Origin: CAYUWH01 sp964448615 | GTDB taxonomy: Bacteria > Patescibacteriota > Gracilibacteria > Peribacterales > Peribacteraceae | Assembly (NCBI GenBank): GCA_964448615.1 | Contig: CAYUWH010000051.1 | Coordinates: forward strand, 1-6,279 | Direction: 5' to 3' | Length of the DNA stretch: 6,279 bases | In this document: piece by piece, positions 1 through 5,262 of the stretch | Position numbering within the stretch: the first letter of the stretch is position 1 | Layout of the letters: each line of letters starts with the position of its first letter | Position numbers and translations under genes: made by a program | The notes under the pieces: model-generated | Told to the model about the DNA's origin: nothing | The model's input: the letters and a program-made list of their open reading frames with translations, nothing else | Database searches by the model: none

Positions 1-2
1 TC

Positions 3-995
3 GGCTCATCGGGGTCATTCGGTTCCTTTGGATCCTCAGGATCATTCGGCTCATCAAATTCCTTTGGTTCGTCAGGATCTCAAGGTAGTACATTTTCCAG
101 CGGATCGAACTCCTCACGCAGTTCCGGCAGCTCCCAAGGCAATAACTCCAGTTCATTCGCGACGTCGTATGCGTACTTCTCTACTTCCTCTTCGTATTCT
201 TCGTTCTCCGCGTTTTCCGATTTCTCCGCATACTCTCATTTCTCCGCCTATTCCACATTCTCCGCGAATTCCTACGCATCCGAATACCATTACTCGTCGC
301 TCAATAATCCATTTCCGATCACCTACACGCCAGGCACGTATTCCGGCGTTCCGCCTCCTCCGGCCTTCTGCGGCAATGGATCACTCAATGAAGGAGAAGA
401 GTGTGACGATGGCAACGATCGCGATCTCGACGGATGTTCCGCATACTGTCTGCATGAGCGTGGTACGTGCGGAGACCGCATCGTTCAAACGTTGTTGGGC
501 GAACAATGCGAACCGGGGGTGACGCAAGGTGTCGCCTGTGAAATCAACTGCCGCTACCTGCTTGCTTCTTGCGGCGACGGCAAGGTGAATCCCGGAGAGC
601 AATGTGATGAGGGAAGATGGAATGCCAATGCGTCCGGCGCGCGCTGCCGTCCCGACTGTTCGCTCGCGCGCTGTTCGGACCAAGTGCTGGATCCGGGCGA
701 AGAATGCGACGATGGAAATCGCCTGCCAGGTGACCGGTGCGATGCCTTCTGCCGTGTTGAGCGCAGCGGTGCACAGGGCATACTTCCCGGGCAAACGCTT
801 CCTGCGACCGTGATTGATCTCCCGTTCTTGCCGGACGGGAAAACTCCGGGGAGCGACAAAGGAAAGCCCGGCGATACCGCTTATGCCAATTTGCCTGATG
901 TCCCTGCCACAACCGGTTCGGGTCCTGAAGCGATCCTCATCATGGCAGGCGGCGCGGCTGCAGGATGGGCATGGATGAGACGACGGAGAATGTAA
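3..995 (+). CDS. Secreted/surface protein with Ser-aromatic low-complexity region, four DUF4215-type Cys repeats and a C-terminal anchor (5' partial)
   Basis: The frame is open from the first bases to TAA at 993–995, so the start and any signal peptide lie outside the window; 330 residues are visible. Residues 1–51 are Gly/Ser/Phe-rich (SFGSS units). Residues 52–99 are Ser/Ala/aromatic, with eight consecutive [FY]Sx triplets at 65–88. Four cysteine repeats follow at residues 123–149, 156–183, 190–219 and 224–250. Each has four cysteines, and units 1 and 4 carry the typical GEECDDGN core of DUF4215 / Myxococcus Cys-rich repeats. After a 46-residue linker the tail LPDVPATTGSGPE precedes a hydrophobic stretch (310–325) and RRRR, the layout of an LPxTG-like sorting signal without the canonical motif. 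I infer an exported, disulfide-rich, membrane- or wall-anchored protein; the ligand is unknown. It converges on rsmG. Frame and domains are certain, function is not. Confidence 0.9.
   Translation, partial: GSSGSFGSFGSSGSFGSSNSFGSSGSQGSTFSSGSNSSRSSGSSQGNNSSSFATSYAYFSTSSSYSSFSAFSDFSAYSHFSAYSTFSANSYASEYHYSSLNNPFPITYTPGTYSGVPPPPAFCGNGSLNEGEECDDGNDRDLDGCSAYCLHERGTCGDRIVQTLLGEQCEPGVTQGVACEINCRYLLASCGDGKVNPGEQCDEGRWNANASGARCRPDCSLARCSDQVLDPGEECDDGNRLPGDRCDAFCRVERSGAQGILPGQTLPATVIDLPFLPDGKTPGSDKGKPGDTAYANLPDVPATTGSGPEAILIMAGGAAAGWAWMRRRRM
195..266 (+). repeat. Eight tandem 9-nt coding units encoding [Phe/Tyr]-Ser-x
   Basis: Starting at TAT 195, eight successive 9-nt units (for example ttctccgcg, ttttccgat, ttctccgca) encode YSS, FSA, FSD, FSA, YSH, FSA, YST and FSA, so an aromatic residue falls at every third position without exception. 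TTCTCCGC recurs four times. The flanking residues keep the same composition but lose the strict phase. This looks like a degenerating 9-bp minisatellite kept in frame. The protein result is a Ser/aromatic low-complexity tract in the spacer before the Cys repeats. Confidence 0.85.
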
Positions 996-1063
996 GGCAG
1001 GTAAGGAACGTAAAGAAGGTATAGCTGTTACCTGCCTTACCTGCCATACGTTCCTTACCTTCA
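992..1063. repeat. 9-bp-phased palindromic array between two convergent stop codons
   Basis: The stretch divides cleanly into eight 9-mers: gtaaggcag, gtaaggaac, gtaaagaag, gtatagctg, ttacctgcc, ttacctgcc, atacgttcc, ttaccttca. The first three are direct variants of one unit, and the last four read as its reverse complement. Two competing stems result: 992–1004 with 1028–1040 (13 bp, perfect) and 999–1012 with 1047–1060 (14 bp, perfect). The array begins in the stop region of the surface-protein gene and ends on the rsmG stop. It could fold as a bidirectional terminator, but there is no T-run on either side, so that role is only a possibility. Confidence 0.8.
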
Positions 1064-1741
1064 CAGAGGACTTTTCTTCGCCATCCCCACCTCGCGCGGA
1101 TACTCCGCAGAGAGCGCTTTTGTTTTCTGAAAAAGCAGTAACTGCCTCTCGCCCCAATCGCCAGGTAATGCATAACGATGTGTTTCGGTGAGTGGGCAAT
1201 GCAAGACTTGTTGCGCATTCGCGCTCTCAGTGAGTTCTTGTTCGATGTGCAGACTTTTCCAGAGCACGATCCATCCATTGAGCTTCACGAACGGCGCGCA
1301 ATATTCGAGGAGCATATTGAGCGGCGCGACCGCGCGGGAAGTGACAAGATCGTACCGTTCCCGATGGAGTTTTTGCTTTCCGATTTCTTCGGCCCTGCCC
1401 GCGATCGTGCTCACATTCTTCAGGGCCATTGCATCGGCAATGCGTTGCACGGCCGCCACTTTTTTCCCGACGCTATCCAATCCAGTGCATTGCAAGGATG
1501 GTCTTGCGATTGCGAGCGGTAACAGTGGAAAGCCGCCGCCCGTTCCCAAGTCCAGGAGGGTCGATGCGGTGTCCATAATGGACGGCAGTTCCAGTAGTGC
1601 GAGCGAATCCAGCACGTTCCCGTTCCAGCAGGCCGCTTCGGTGCGTAGTGCCGAAAGATTGATCTTCTCGTTTTCCGCGAGGAAGACCGTGACAAGCCGT
1701 TGCAATTGTTCGCCGAGTGCGCGATCCATGCATTGCAGCAT
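1061..1741 (-). CDS. rsmG: 16S rRNA (guanine527-N7)-methyltransferase RsmG (GidB)
   Basis: RsmG methylates N7 of G527 in the 530 loop of 16S rRNA using S-adenosylmethionine. The 226-residue product has the family layout: an N-terminal helix ending in NEKINLSAL (24–32), WNGNVLDSLALL (39–50), the SAM-binding LLDLGTGGGFPLLPLAIA (62–79), an acidic strand end (GLDS), the SRAVAPL segment, and the typical C-terminus YPREVGMAKKSPL. The usual GFPG is GFPL, and the usual His before the LDSL segment is Asn. The start ATG at 1741 is preferred; ATG 1729 is an alternative that removes four residues. The open frame continues upstream only as antisense of pyrE. No Shine-Dalgarno is visible. The gene diverges from pyrE with 27 bp between starts and converges on the surface-protein gene. 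Confidence 0.95.
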   Translation of the reverse strand: MLQCMDRALGEQLQRLVTVFLAENEKINLSALRTEAACWNGNVLDSLALLELPSIMDTASTLLDLGTGGGFPLLPLAIARPSLQCTGLDSVGKKVAAVQRIADAMALKNVSTIAGRAEEIGKQKLHRERYDLVTSRAVAPLNMLLEYCAPFVKLNGWIVLWKSLHIEQELTESANAQQVLHCPLTETHRYALPGDWGERQLLLFQKTKALSAEYPREVGMAKKSPL

Positions 1742-1768
1742 CAGGCTTGCGCGTGCTACCGTCAAGCC
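1742..1768. promoter_or_regulatory. 27-bp divergent intergenic region with an inverted repeat
   Basis: All the space between the rsmG and pyrE start codons is 27 bp. It contains GGCTTG at 1744–1749 and its exact complement CAAGCC at 1763–1768, abutting the pyrE ATG, with a 13-bp spacer. No Shine-Dalgarno is present for either gene. A weak TACCGT (1757–1762) lies 6 nt before the pyrE ATG, in a position that would fit a leaderless transcript. Any upstream promoter element must overlap the start of the opposite gene. A regulatory role is inferred from geometry only. Confidence 0.35.
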
Positions 1769-2387
1769 ATGCCCATGCCTGAACGTATCGCGGAGTTTTT
1801 GCTGAATATCGGAGCGGTCAAAGTATCCGTCACGCAGCCATTTACATGGGCGAGCGGCATGAAGTCGCCGATCTATTGCGATAACCGCATGATGTATTCG
1901 CATCCCGAGGCGCGTAGCTTCGTGGCTGAACAATTGACGACGCGCGTGCAGCATCTTCACATTCCGCCGGACTGCATCGCGGGCACCGCGACGGCAGCCA
2001 TCGGCTGGGCGGCGCTTGTGGCTGATCGAATGCAATTGCCGTTTGTTTATGTGCGCGCCAAGCCTAAAGAGCATGGTGCTCAAAAGCGTATCGAGGGAGA
2101 TCTCAAGCCTGGCCAACACGTGGTGGTGATTGAAGATCTCATTTCCACCGGAGGCAGTTCCGTATCGACGGTGCAGGCATTGCGCGAGGAGGGGAAGGCG
2201 ATCGTCACCGATATCGTTTCCATCTTCACCTATGAATTCGCCGAAGCGCGAGAGCAGGCATTGGAAGCGCAGGTTCATCTCCATCCGTTGACGACCATTT
2301 CCACGTTATTGCAGGTCGCCCAGGCCCAAAACCGCCTCGATGCCGATGACGTGCAGAACGCATTGCGGTTCGTACGGGATCCCAAAC
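1769..2387 (+). CDS. pyrE: Orotate phosphoribosyltransferase PyrE (3' end lost in gap)
   Basis: PyrE transfers the phosphoribosyl group from PRPP to orotate, giving orotidine 5'-monophosphate in cytosolic pyrimidine synthesis. The 206 visible residues match the family in order: FTWASGMKSPIYCDNR (25–40) in the substrate region, GTATAAIGWAALVAD (72–86), the mobile catalytic loop RAKPKEHG...KRIEG (96–110), and the PRPP-binding motif VVVIEDLISTGGSS (118–131). The sequence stops at RDPK, where the family usually has only a few residues left (often a Trp), so the stop codon is probably just inside the N gap. I chose ATG 1769 (MPMPERIAEF); ATG 1775 is possible. The longer frame from 1700 would overlap rsmG and adds no family sequence. 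No Shine-Dalgarno is visible. Confidence 0.94.
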
Positions 2388-2487
2388 NNNNNNNNNNNNN
2401 NNNNNNNNNNNNNNNNNNNNNNNNNNNNNNNNNNNNNNNNNNNNNNNNNNNNNNNNNNNNNNNNNNNNNNNNNNNNNNNNNNNNNNN
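2388..2487. other. Scaffold gap of 100 N
   Basis: There are exactly 100 Ns, a conventional placeholder, so the real distance is unknown. pyrE enters from the left missing only a few residues, and pheS enters from the right missing roughly a dozen. If the gap is small, it holds just these two convergent 3' ends. Any open frame read across it is artificial. Confidence 0.97.
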
Positions 2488-3440
2488 CGCAAATCGCCGA
2501 TGCGATGTTTAATCATCAATAATCGTTCCACACCGAAGCCGAACGCAAAACCGCGATATTTTTCGCTATCGATGCCGCCATTGCGCAGTACATTCGGATG
2601 CACCATCCCACAGCCGACCACTTCCAGCCAACGCGAAGGAGCGCCTTCTTTTCCGAGCCAACGAATATCCACTTCCAATCCCGGTTCCACGAATTGGAAG
2701 TAACTCGTGCGGAAGCGGAATTCGATGTCCGGCGACAGCAATTCTTTCATTGCGGTAATCATCACGGCCTTCATGTTCGTGAGCGAAATATCCTCGCCGA
2801 CCATGAGTCCTTCGAACTGATGAAACATCGGCGAGTGCGTAGCATCGTAGTCTTTGCGGTACACCTTGCCCGGACAAATCATCCGGAACGGCGGCGTATG
2901 CGATTGCATGTAGTGCACCTGCACGGGTGATGTGTGCGTGCGCAGCACTTTGCGTTCATCGCCTGCGATCCAGAACGTATCTTGGCTGTCACGCGCGGGA
3001 TGATTCGGCGGAATATTCAGCAAATCAAAATTGAATTCCTCTGTCTCGATTTCATTACCCTCCGCCACATCGAATCCCATCCGGCCGAACACGTCTTCCA
3101 CATGCCGGATAAATTCGGGAATCGGATGCAAATGCCCTCGTTGCTGAGAGGGGAGTGAGAGCGTTGGGTCGAGCTTGTCGTGTTCACCTAATGCGGAAAA
3201 TCCCGCTTCTTGCAATTGTGCTTTGCGACCCGCTATTTCGGCACTGAGGCGATCTTTCCATTCATTGAGAACACGGCCTTGTTCTTTACGCTCCTCCGGG
3301 CTTAGTGCGCCAAGCGCCTTCAGCGCTTCATTCAAAGCCCCCTGTTTGCGACCGAAAATTTGCAATTCGAGCACATCAAGATCCGCCAGGCTGCCGGCCT
3401 GTGCGATTTGATCGATGAACGATTCCCAGGGGGATGGCAT
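2488..3440 (-). CDS. pheS: Phenylalanine--tRNA ligase alpha subunit PheS (3' end lost in gap)
   Basis: PheS is the catalytic subunit of the alpha2-beta2 enzyme that charges tRNA-Phe. The 317 visible residues start with a Lys/Glu-rich helical N-terminal arm (about 1–80), which in this family contacts tRNA, followed by the class II catalytic core. I see HPIPEFI (105–111), the THTSPVQ segment (169–174), class II motif 2 with its Arg, running FRMICPGKVYRKDYD to THSPMFHQFEG (185–211), and motif 3 GFAFGFGVERLLMI (297–310). It ends at IGDL. Family members normally continue about 10–13 residues (FYENDLRFL-like), so the end is in the gap. The start ATG 3440 gives the usual N-terminus. pheT is not adjacent in the visible sequence. 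It lies downstream of the small membrane-protein gene on the same strand. Confidence 0.96.
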
Positions 3441-3446
3441 GGGTGC

Positions 3447-3488
3447 AGGATACCGGAAAACGTGACGACGTTCTAGATTGTTACAATC
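3447..3488 (-). promoter_or_regulatory. Possible pheS promoter/operator region
   Basis: Reading the minus strand, TATCCT (3447–3452) sits 6 nt before the pheS ATG, a −10-like position for a leaderless transcript; no Shine-Dalgarno is seen. A near-perfect 13-bp palindrome, GATTGT-t-ACAATC, lies at 3476–3488, about 35 bp upstream of the start. No convincing −35 box is at the right spacing. The palindrome could be an operator or part of a hairpin. Both readings are weak. Confidence 0.22.
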
Positions 3489-3494
3489 GTGTAA

Positions 3495-3515
3495 AGACGC
3501 GCTTCATGCGCGTCT
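3495..3515 (-). terminator. Hairpin just after the membrane-protein gene
   Basis: AGACGCGC (3495–3502) pairs perfectly with GCGCGTCT (3508–3515) around a 5-nt loop. It starts three bases after the TAG of the membrane-protein gene (minus strand). On that strand the stem is followed by only TT and then mixed bases, so it is a poor intrinsic terminator. It may attenuate or process the message between that gene and pheS. Confidence 0.45.
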
Positions 3516-3518
3516 CTC

Positions 3519-3881
3519 CTAATAATGCAACGCCACCTCCACCAAAATAAACACCAAAAAAATCAATACCCCGATCCACCATGTAAAGAGCCCCAGCAAA
3601 TGGAAGAGAATACAAATGATCGTCGCGAGACTGATAAAGATTCCCTGTCGCAACGAGATGCTCAAGACCTTCCCTTCATCCCACGCATGCAGAGGAAAAT
3701 TTTTCCAGATCACGTAGAGCAGCAGCGTGGTAATGCAGGCTAGTGACAAAAATACGCTCGCGAAAAACGCCGGCAGCGCTTGCGCCGGAGACGTAAAGGG
3801 GCTGACACGGAAGATGACCACGAGCAGCGAGGTGATCGAGAGGAGTCCGGCGGCGATGATGCTGTAGAGAAGTGAAGTCAT
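3519..3881 (-). CDS. Small four-helix integral membrane protein, function unknown
   Basis: The 120-residue product is almost wholly hydrophobic, with four likely membrane segments near residues 4–24, 36–59, 80–98 and 101–118. A short polar loop between helices 2 and 3 holds KNFPLHAWDEGK and then SLRQG. TWW (100–102) separates helices 3 and 4. Small proteins with an S-x-RQG segment and TWW before the last helix are, from memory, common in CPR genomes, often without a known role; I cannot name a function. It lies 51 bp downstream of the uracil-DNA glycosylase gene and 78 bp upstream of pheS on the same strand, so a three-gene transcript is possible. No Shine-Dalgarno is seen before ATG 3881. 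The composition and lack of stops make it a real gene. Confidence 0.82.
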   Translation of the reverse strand: MTSLLYSIIAAGLLSITSLLVVIFRVSPFTSPAQALPAFFASVFLSLACITTLLLYVIWKNFPLHAWDEGKVLSISLRQGIFISLATIICILFHLLGLFTWWIGVLIFLVFILVEVALHY

Positions 3882-3891
3882 AATGGGGGAA

Positions 3892-3927
3892 ACCGAAGAG
3901 ACCGAAGAAGCCGAGGAGTCCGAAGAA
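3892..3927. repeat. Four tandem 9-bp units in the glycosylase–membrane-protein intergenic region
   Basis: The units accgaagag, accgaagaa, gccgaggag and tccgaagaa lie head to tail, all fitting nCCGArGAr. They occupy most of the 51 bp between the two minus-strand genes. No gene covers them. The same unit type reappears at 6252–6269. Confidence 0.8.
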
Positions 3928-3932
3928 AGGAT

Positions 3933-4493
3933 TTACGATTTTTGTGAGTCCAAAAATTCTTTCAGCGCTTTCATATCCGCAAAGAGCGTTTCGCGGAGAT
4001 TGGGATTATGCAGCGCCGCTGCGGGATGGTAGAGCGGAAAAATGCCGATTTTCTCATTGATGATCTGCGCTTTGCCGTGTGCTGCGGTGATGTTCACTTT
4101 CGGTAAAAACGTCCCAAGCGCATGGCGTCCGAGCGGCACGATCACTTTCGGTTTGATGAGCGCGATTTCAAGTTTGAGAAACGGCATGCACGCTTCTTTC
4201 TCTTCCGGGGTGGGATCACGATTTTCCGGCGGCCTGAACTTCACGACGTTCGTGATGTAAATGTCTTCGCGCTTGAGTCCGATGGAATGCAGGAGTTCTT
4301 CGAGCAATTTTCCCGCGGGCCCTACAAACGGCCGCCCCTGTTCATCCTCTTTTTGTCCCGGCGCTTCGCCGATAAACATGATTTCCGCGTTCGGATTGCC
4401 GTCGCCCGGCACAGGGTTTGCACTCTCTGCAAGCGGAATTCCCTTCCATGTTTTGAGCGTCTCGCGCACGGTATCCAAGGTCATCGTCGTCAT
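3933..4493 (-). CDS. Family 4-type uracil-DNA glycosylase lacking most iron-sulfur cysteines
   Basis: Enzymes of this family remove uracil from DNA to start base-excision repair. The 186-residue product keeps the family motifs: GEAPGQKEDEQGRPFVGPAG (42–61) forming the uracil pocket, ITNVVKFRPPENRDPTPEE (80–98), VPLGRHAL (119–126), HGK (139–141) and the catalytic-loop YHPAAAL (155–161). Family 4 enzymes normally bind a [4Fe-4S] cluster with a C-x2-C near the N-terminus, a Cys in NVVKCRPP, and a Cys about 16 residues later. Here those positions are W16, I19, F86 and C102, so only the last remains. Length is normal, and the KRRIH insert of UdgX is absent. The start ATG 4493 lies one base from the gap; ATG 4484 is an alternative. 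Upstream signals are lost in the gap. Confidence 0.92.
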   Translation of the reverse strand: MTTMTLDTVRETLKTWKGIPLAESANPVPGDGNPNAEIMFIGEAPGQKEDEQGRPFVGPAGKLLEELLHSIGLKREDIYITNVVKFRPPENRDPTPEEKEACMPFLKLEIALIKPKVIVPLGRHALGTFLPKVNITAAHGKAQIINEKIGIFPLYHPAAALHNPNLRETLFADMKALKEFLDSQKS

Positions 4494-4494
4494 G

Positions 4495-4594
4495 NNNNNN
4501 NNNNNNNNNNNNNNNNNNNNNNNNNNNNNNNNNNNNNNNNNNNNNNNNNNNNNNNNNNNNNNNNNNNNNNNNNNNNNNNNNNNNNNNNNNNNNN
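4495..4594. other. Scaffold gap of 100 N
   Basis: A second placeholder of exactly 100 Ns. It removes the 3' end of the vWA gene on the right and the upstream region of the glycosylase gene on the left. Because real length is unknown, more genes could be missing here. Adjacency of the vWA gene to the glycosylase gene should not be read as an operon. Confidence 0.97.
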
Positions 4595-5175
4595 CGATCG
4601 GGGATGCCCATCGAGGCGAAGACCTTGCGAAAATTCGTGCGCCCGTTGCCCAGCGCGAATGCGCCCACGATGTGTTGTCCGGTCTGCAGCATGGCTGCGA
4701 CCGTATCCGCGACCGTCGAGGCCTTGATCGTGAAGGATTGATTGTCTTCGCCGTCGGTAAAGACGAAGCTCATCGTTCGCACGGTGTAGCTCAGTCGCGT
4801 GAGGCGGTCGGCCTCTCGCTGAATGCCGATGAGCGCCTCGTTGCTGCGCAGATACAGCGGCGTCTCGCCGTGCGGCTGATAGGTCTCTCGATCGAGAAAG
4901 GGCACGTCCTGTGCCTTGATGAAGTTGGCGTTGTGCTGCCTGTTGTTCAGGAACAGCGTCTGGACCCGGATATCTGCCGGCTCGGCGCGCAGTGTCTCGA
5001 GAAAGAAGTTGTAGCCGCAGATCACAGCTTGAGCGTGTCCTGCGCTGGCAATCGAGCTGGAGTCGTCCAGCAGCAGCGTAACGAGCTGAATTTCCTTCGT
5101 TTCCGACTTTGCCGTCTTCAGCTCGTTTCCGAGCAGCGCGACAAAGTCTCCGTGCATCGAATTCGGCGAACTCAT
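4595..5175 (-). CDS. von Willebrand factor A (vWA) domain protein (3' end lost in gap)
   Basis: The 193 complete residues visible form most of one vWA domain, a metal-dependent protein-binding module. The metal-ion-dependent adhesion site is intact: DxSxS as D37-S39-S41 in LLLDDSSSI, T105 in GETPLY, and D141 in FTDGED. There is no signal peptide or membrane segment at the N-terminus (MSSPNSMHGDFVALLGNELK), so it is probably cytoplasmic. ATG 5175 is supported by GGAGGA eight bases upstream, the only strong Shine-Dalgarno in the window. Hand-counted lines give roughly 55–67% G+C, against about 43–58% in the neighbouring HD gene, and Leu is mostly CTG. Both facts suggest transfer. It broadly resembles stand-alone TerY-like vWA proteins, but no kinase or phosphatase partner is visible, so its role is unknown. 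Confidence 0.88.
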
Positions 5176-5183
5176 GGTCCTAT

Positions 5184-5189
5184 TCCTCC
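5184..5189 (-). promoter_or_regulatory. Strong Shine-Dalgarno of the vWA gene
   Basis: On the minus strand GGAGGA lies 8 nt before ATG 5175 and so fixes the start. No other gene in the window whose upstream region is visible has a comparable site. Confidence 0.85.
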
Positions 5190-5212
5190 GGTACGAGTGG
5201 TGTGGTTGCCTG

Positions 5213-5262
5213 TGCTCTCAATGAGCAAGGGTAAAGTACTTTAAAAAGTAAGAATCGGTCAA
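5213..5262 (-). promoter_or_regulatory. Putative promoter and symmetric elements before the vWA gene
   Basis: On the minus strand TTGACC (5257–5262), which overlaps the HD gene stop, is followed after 18 bp by TACTTT (5233–5238). This is a plausible but imperfect promoter giving a leader of about 50 nt. It is embedded in overlapping symmetry: AAAGTACTTT (5233–5242) and TACTTT-aa-AAAGTA (5237–5250). A small stem, TGCTC/GAGCA, occupies 5213–5227 in the leader. This would let the vWA gene be expressed independently of the HD gene. Confidence 0.3.

Noticed and set aside
28..522. 164-residue plus-strand open frame starting with ATG at 28
   Set aside because: It is a shadow of the real surface-protein frame (positions 3–995), which carries the Cys repeats and continues to a natural stop. 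The shadow is Pro/Arg/Ile-rich with no domain.
891..992. Canonical LPxTG sortase signal at the end of the surface protein
   Set aside because: Only a loose LPDVPATTG precedes the hydrophobic segment; the pentapeptide itself is absent, so I call it only sorting-like.
995..1061. CRISPR array or riboswitch in the repeat-rich intergenic stretch
   Set aside because: Nine-base units have no spacers of CRISPR length, and the stretch lies between two 3' ends, not upstream of a gene.
1742..2284. 407-residue version of RsmG starting at 2284
   Set aside because: The first 181 residues are antisense of pyrE; known RsmG begins near the helix at residue 1 of the 226-residue form.
2226..2512. Long frames reading through the first N gap, fusing pheS or pyrE with antisense sequence
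   Set aside because: The Ns carry no sequence; sequence past the gap is antisense of the other convergent gene.
4595..5175. Assignment of the vWA protein to a TerY/kinase/phosphatase triad
   Set aside because: No kinase or PP2C gene is visible, and the vWA domain alone is not specific enough.
4122..5244. Plus-strand open frames of about 200 and 327 residues across the second gap
   Set aside because: They are antisense to the glycosylase and vWA genes, cross the Ns, and have no family features.
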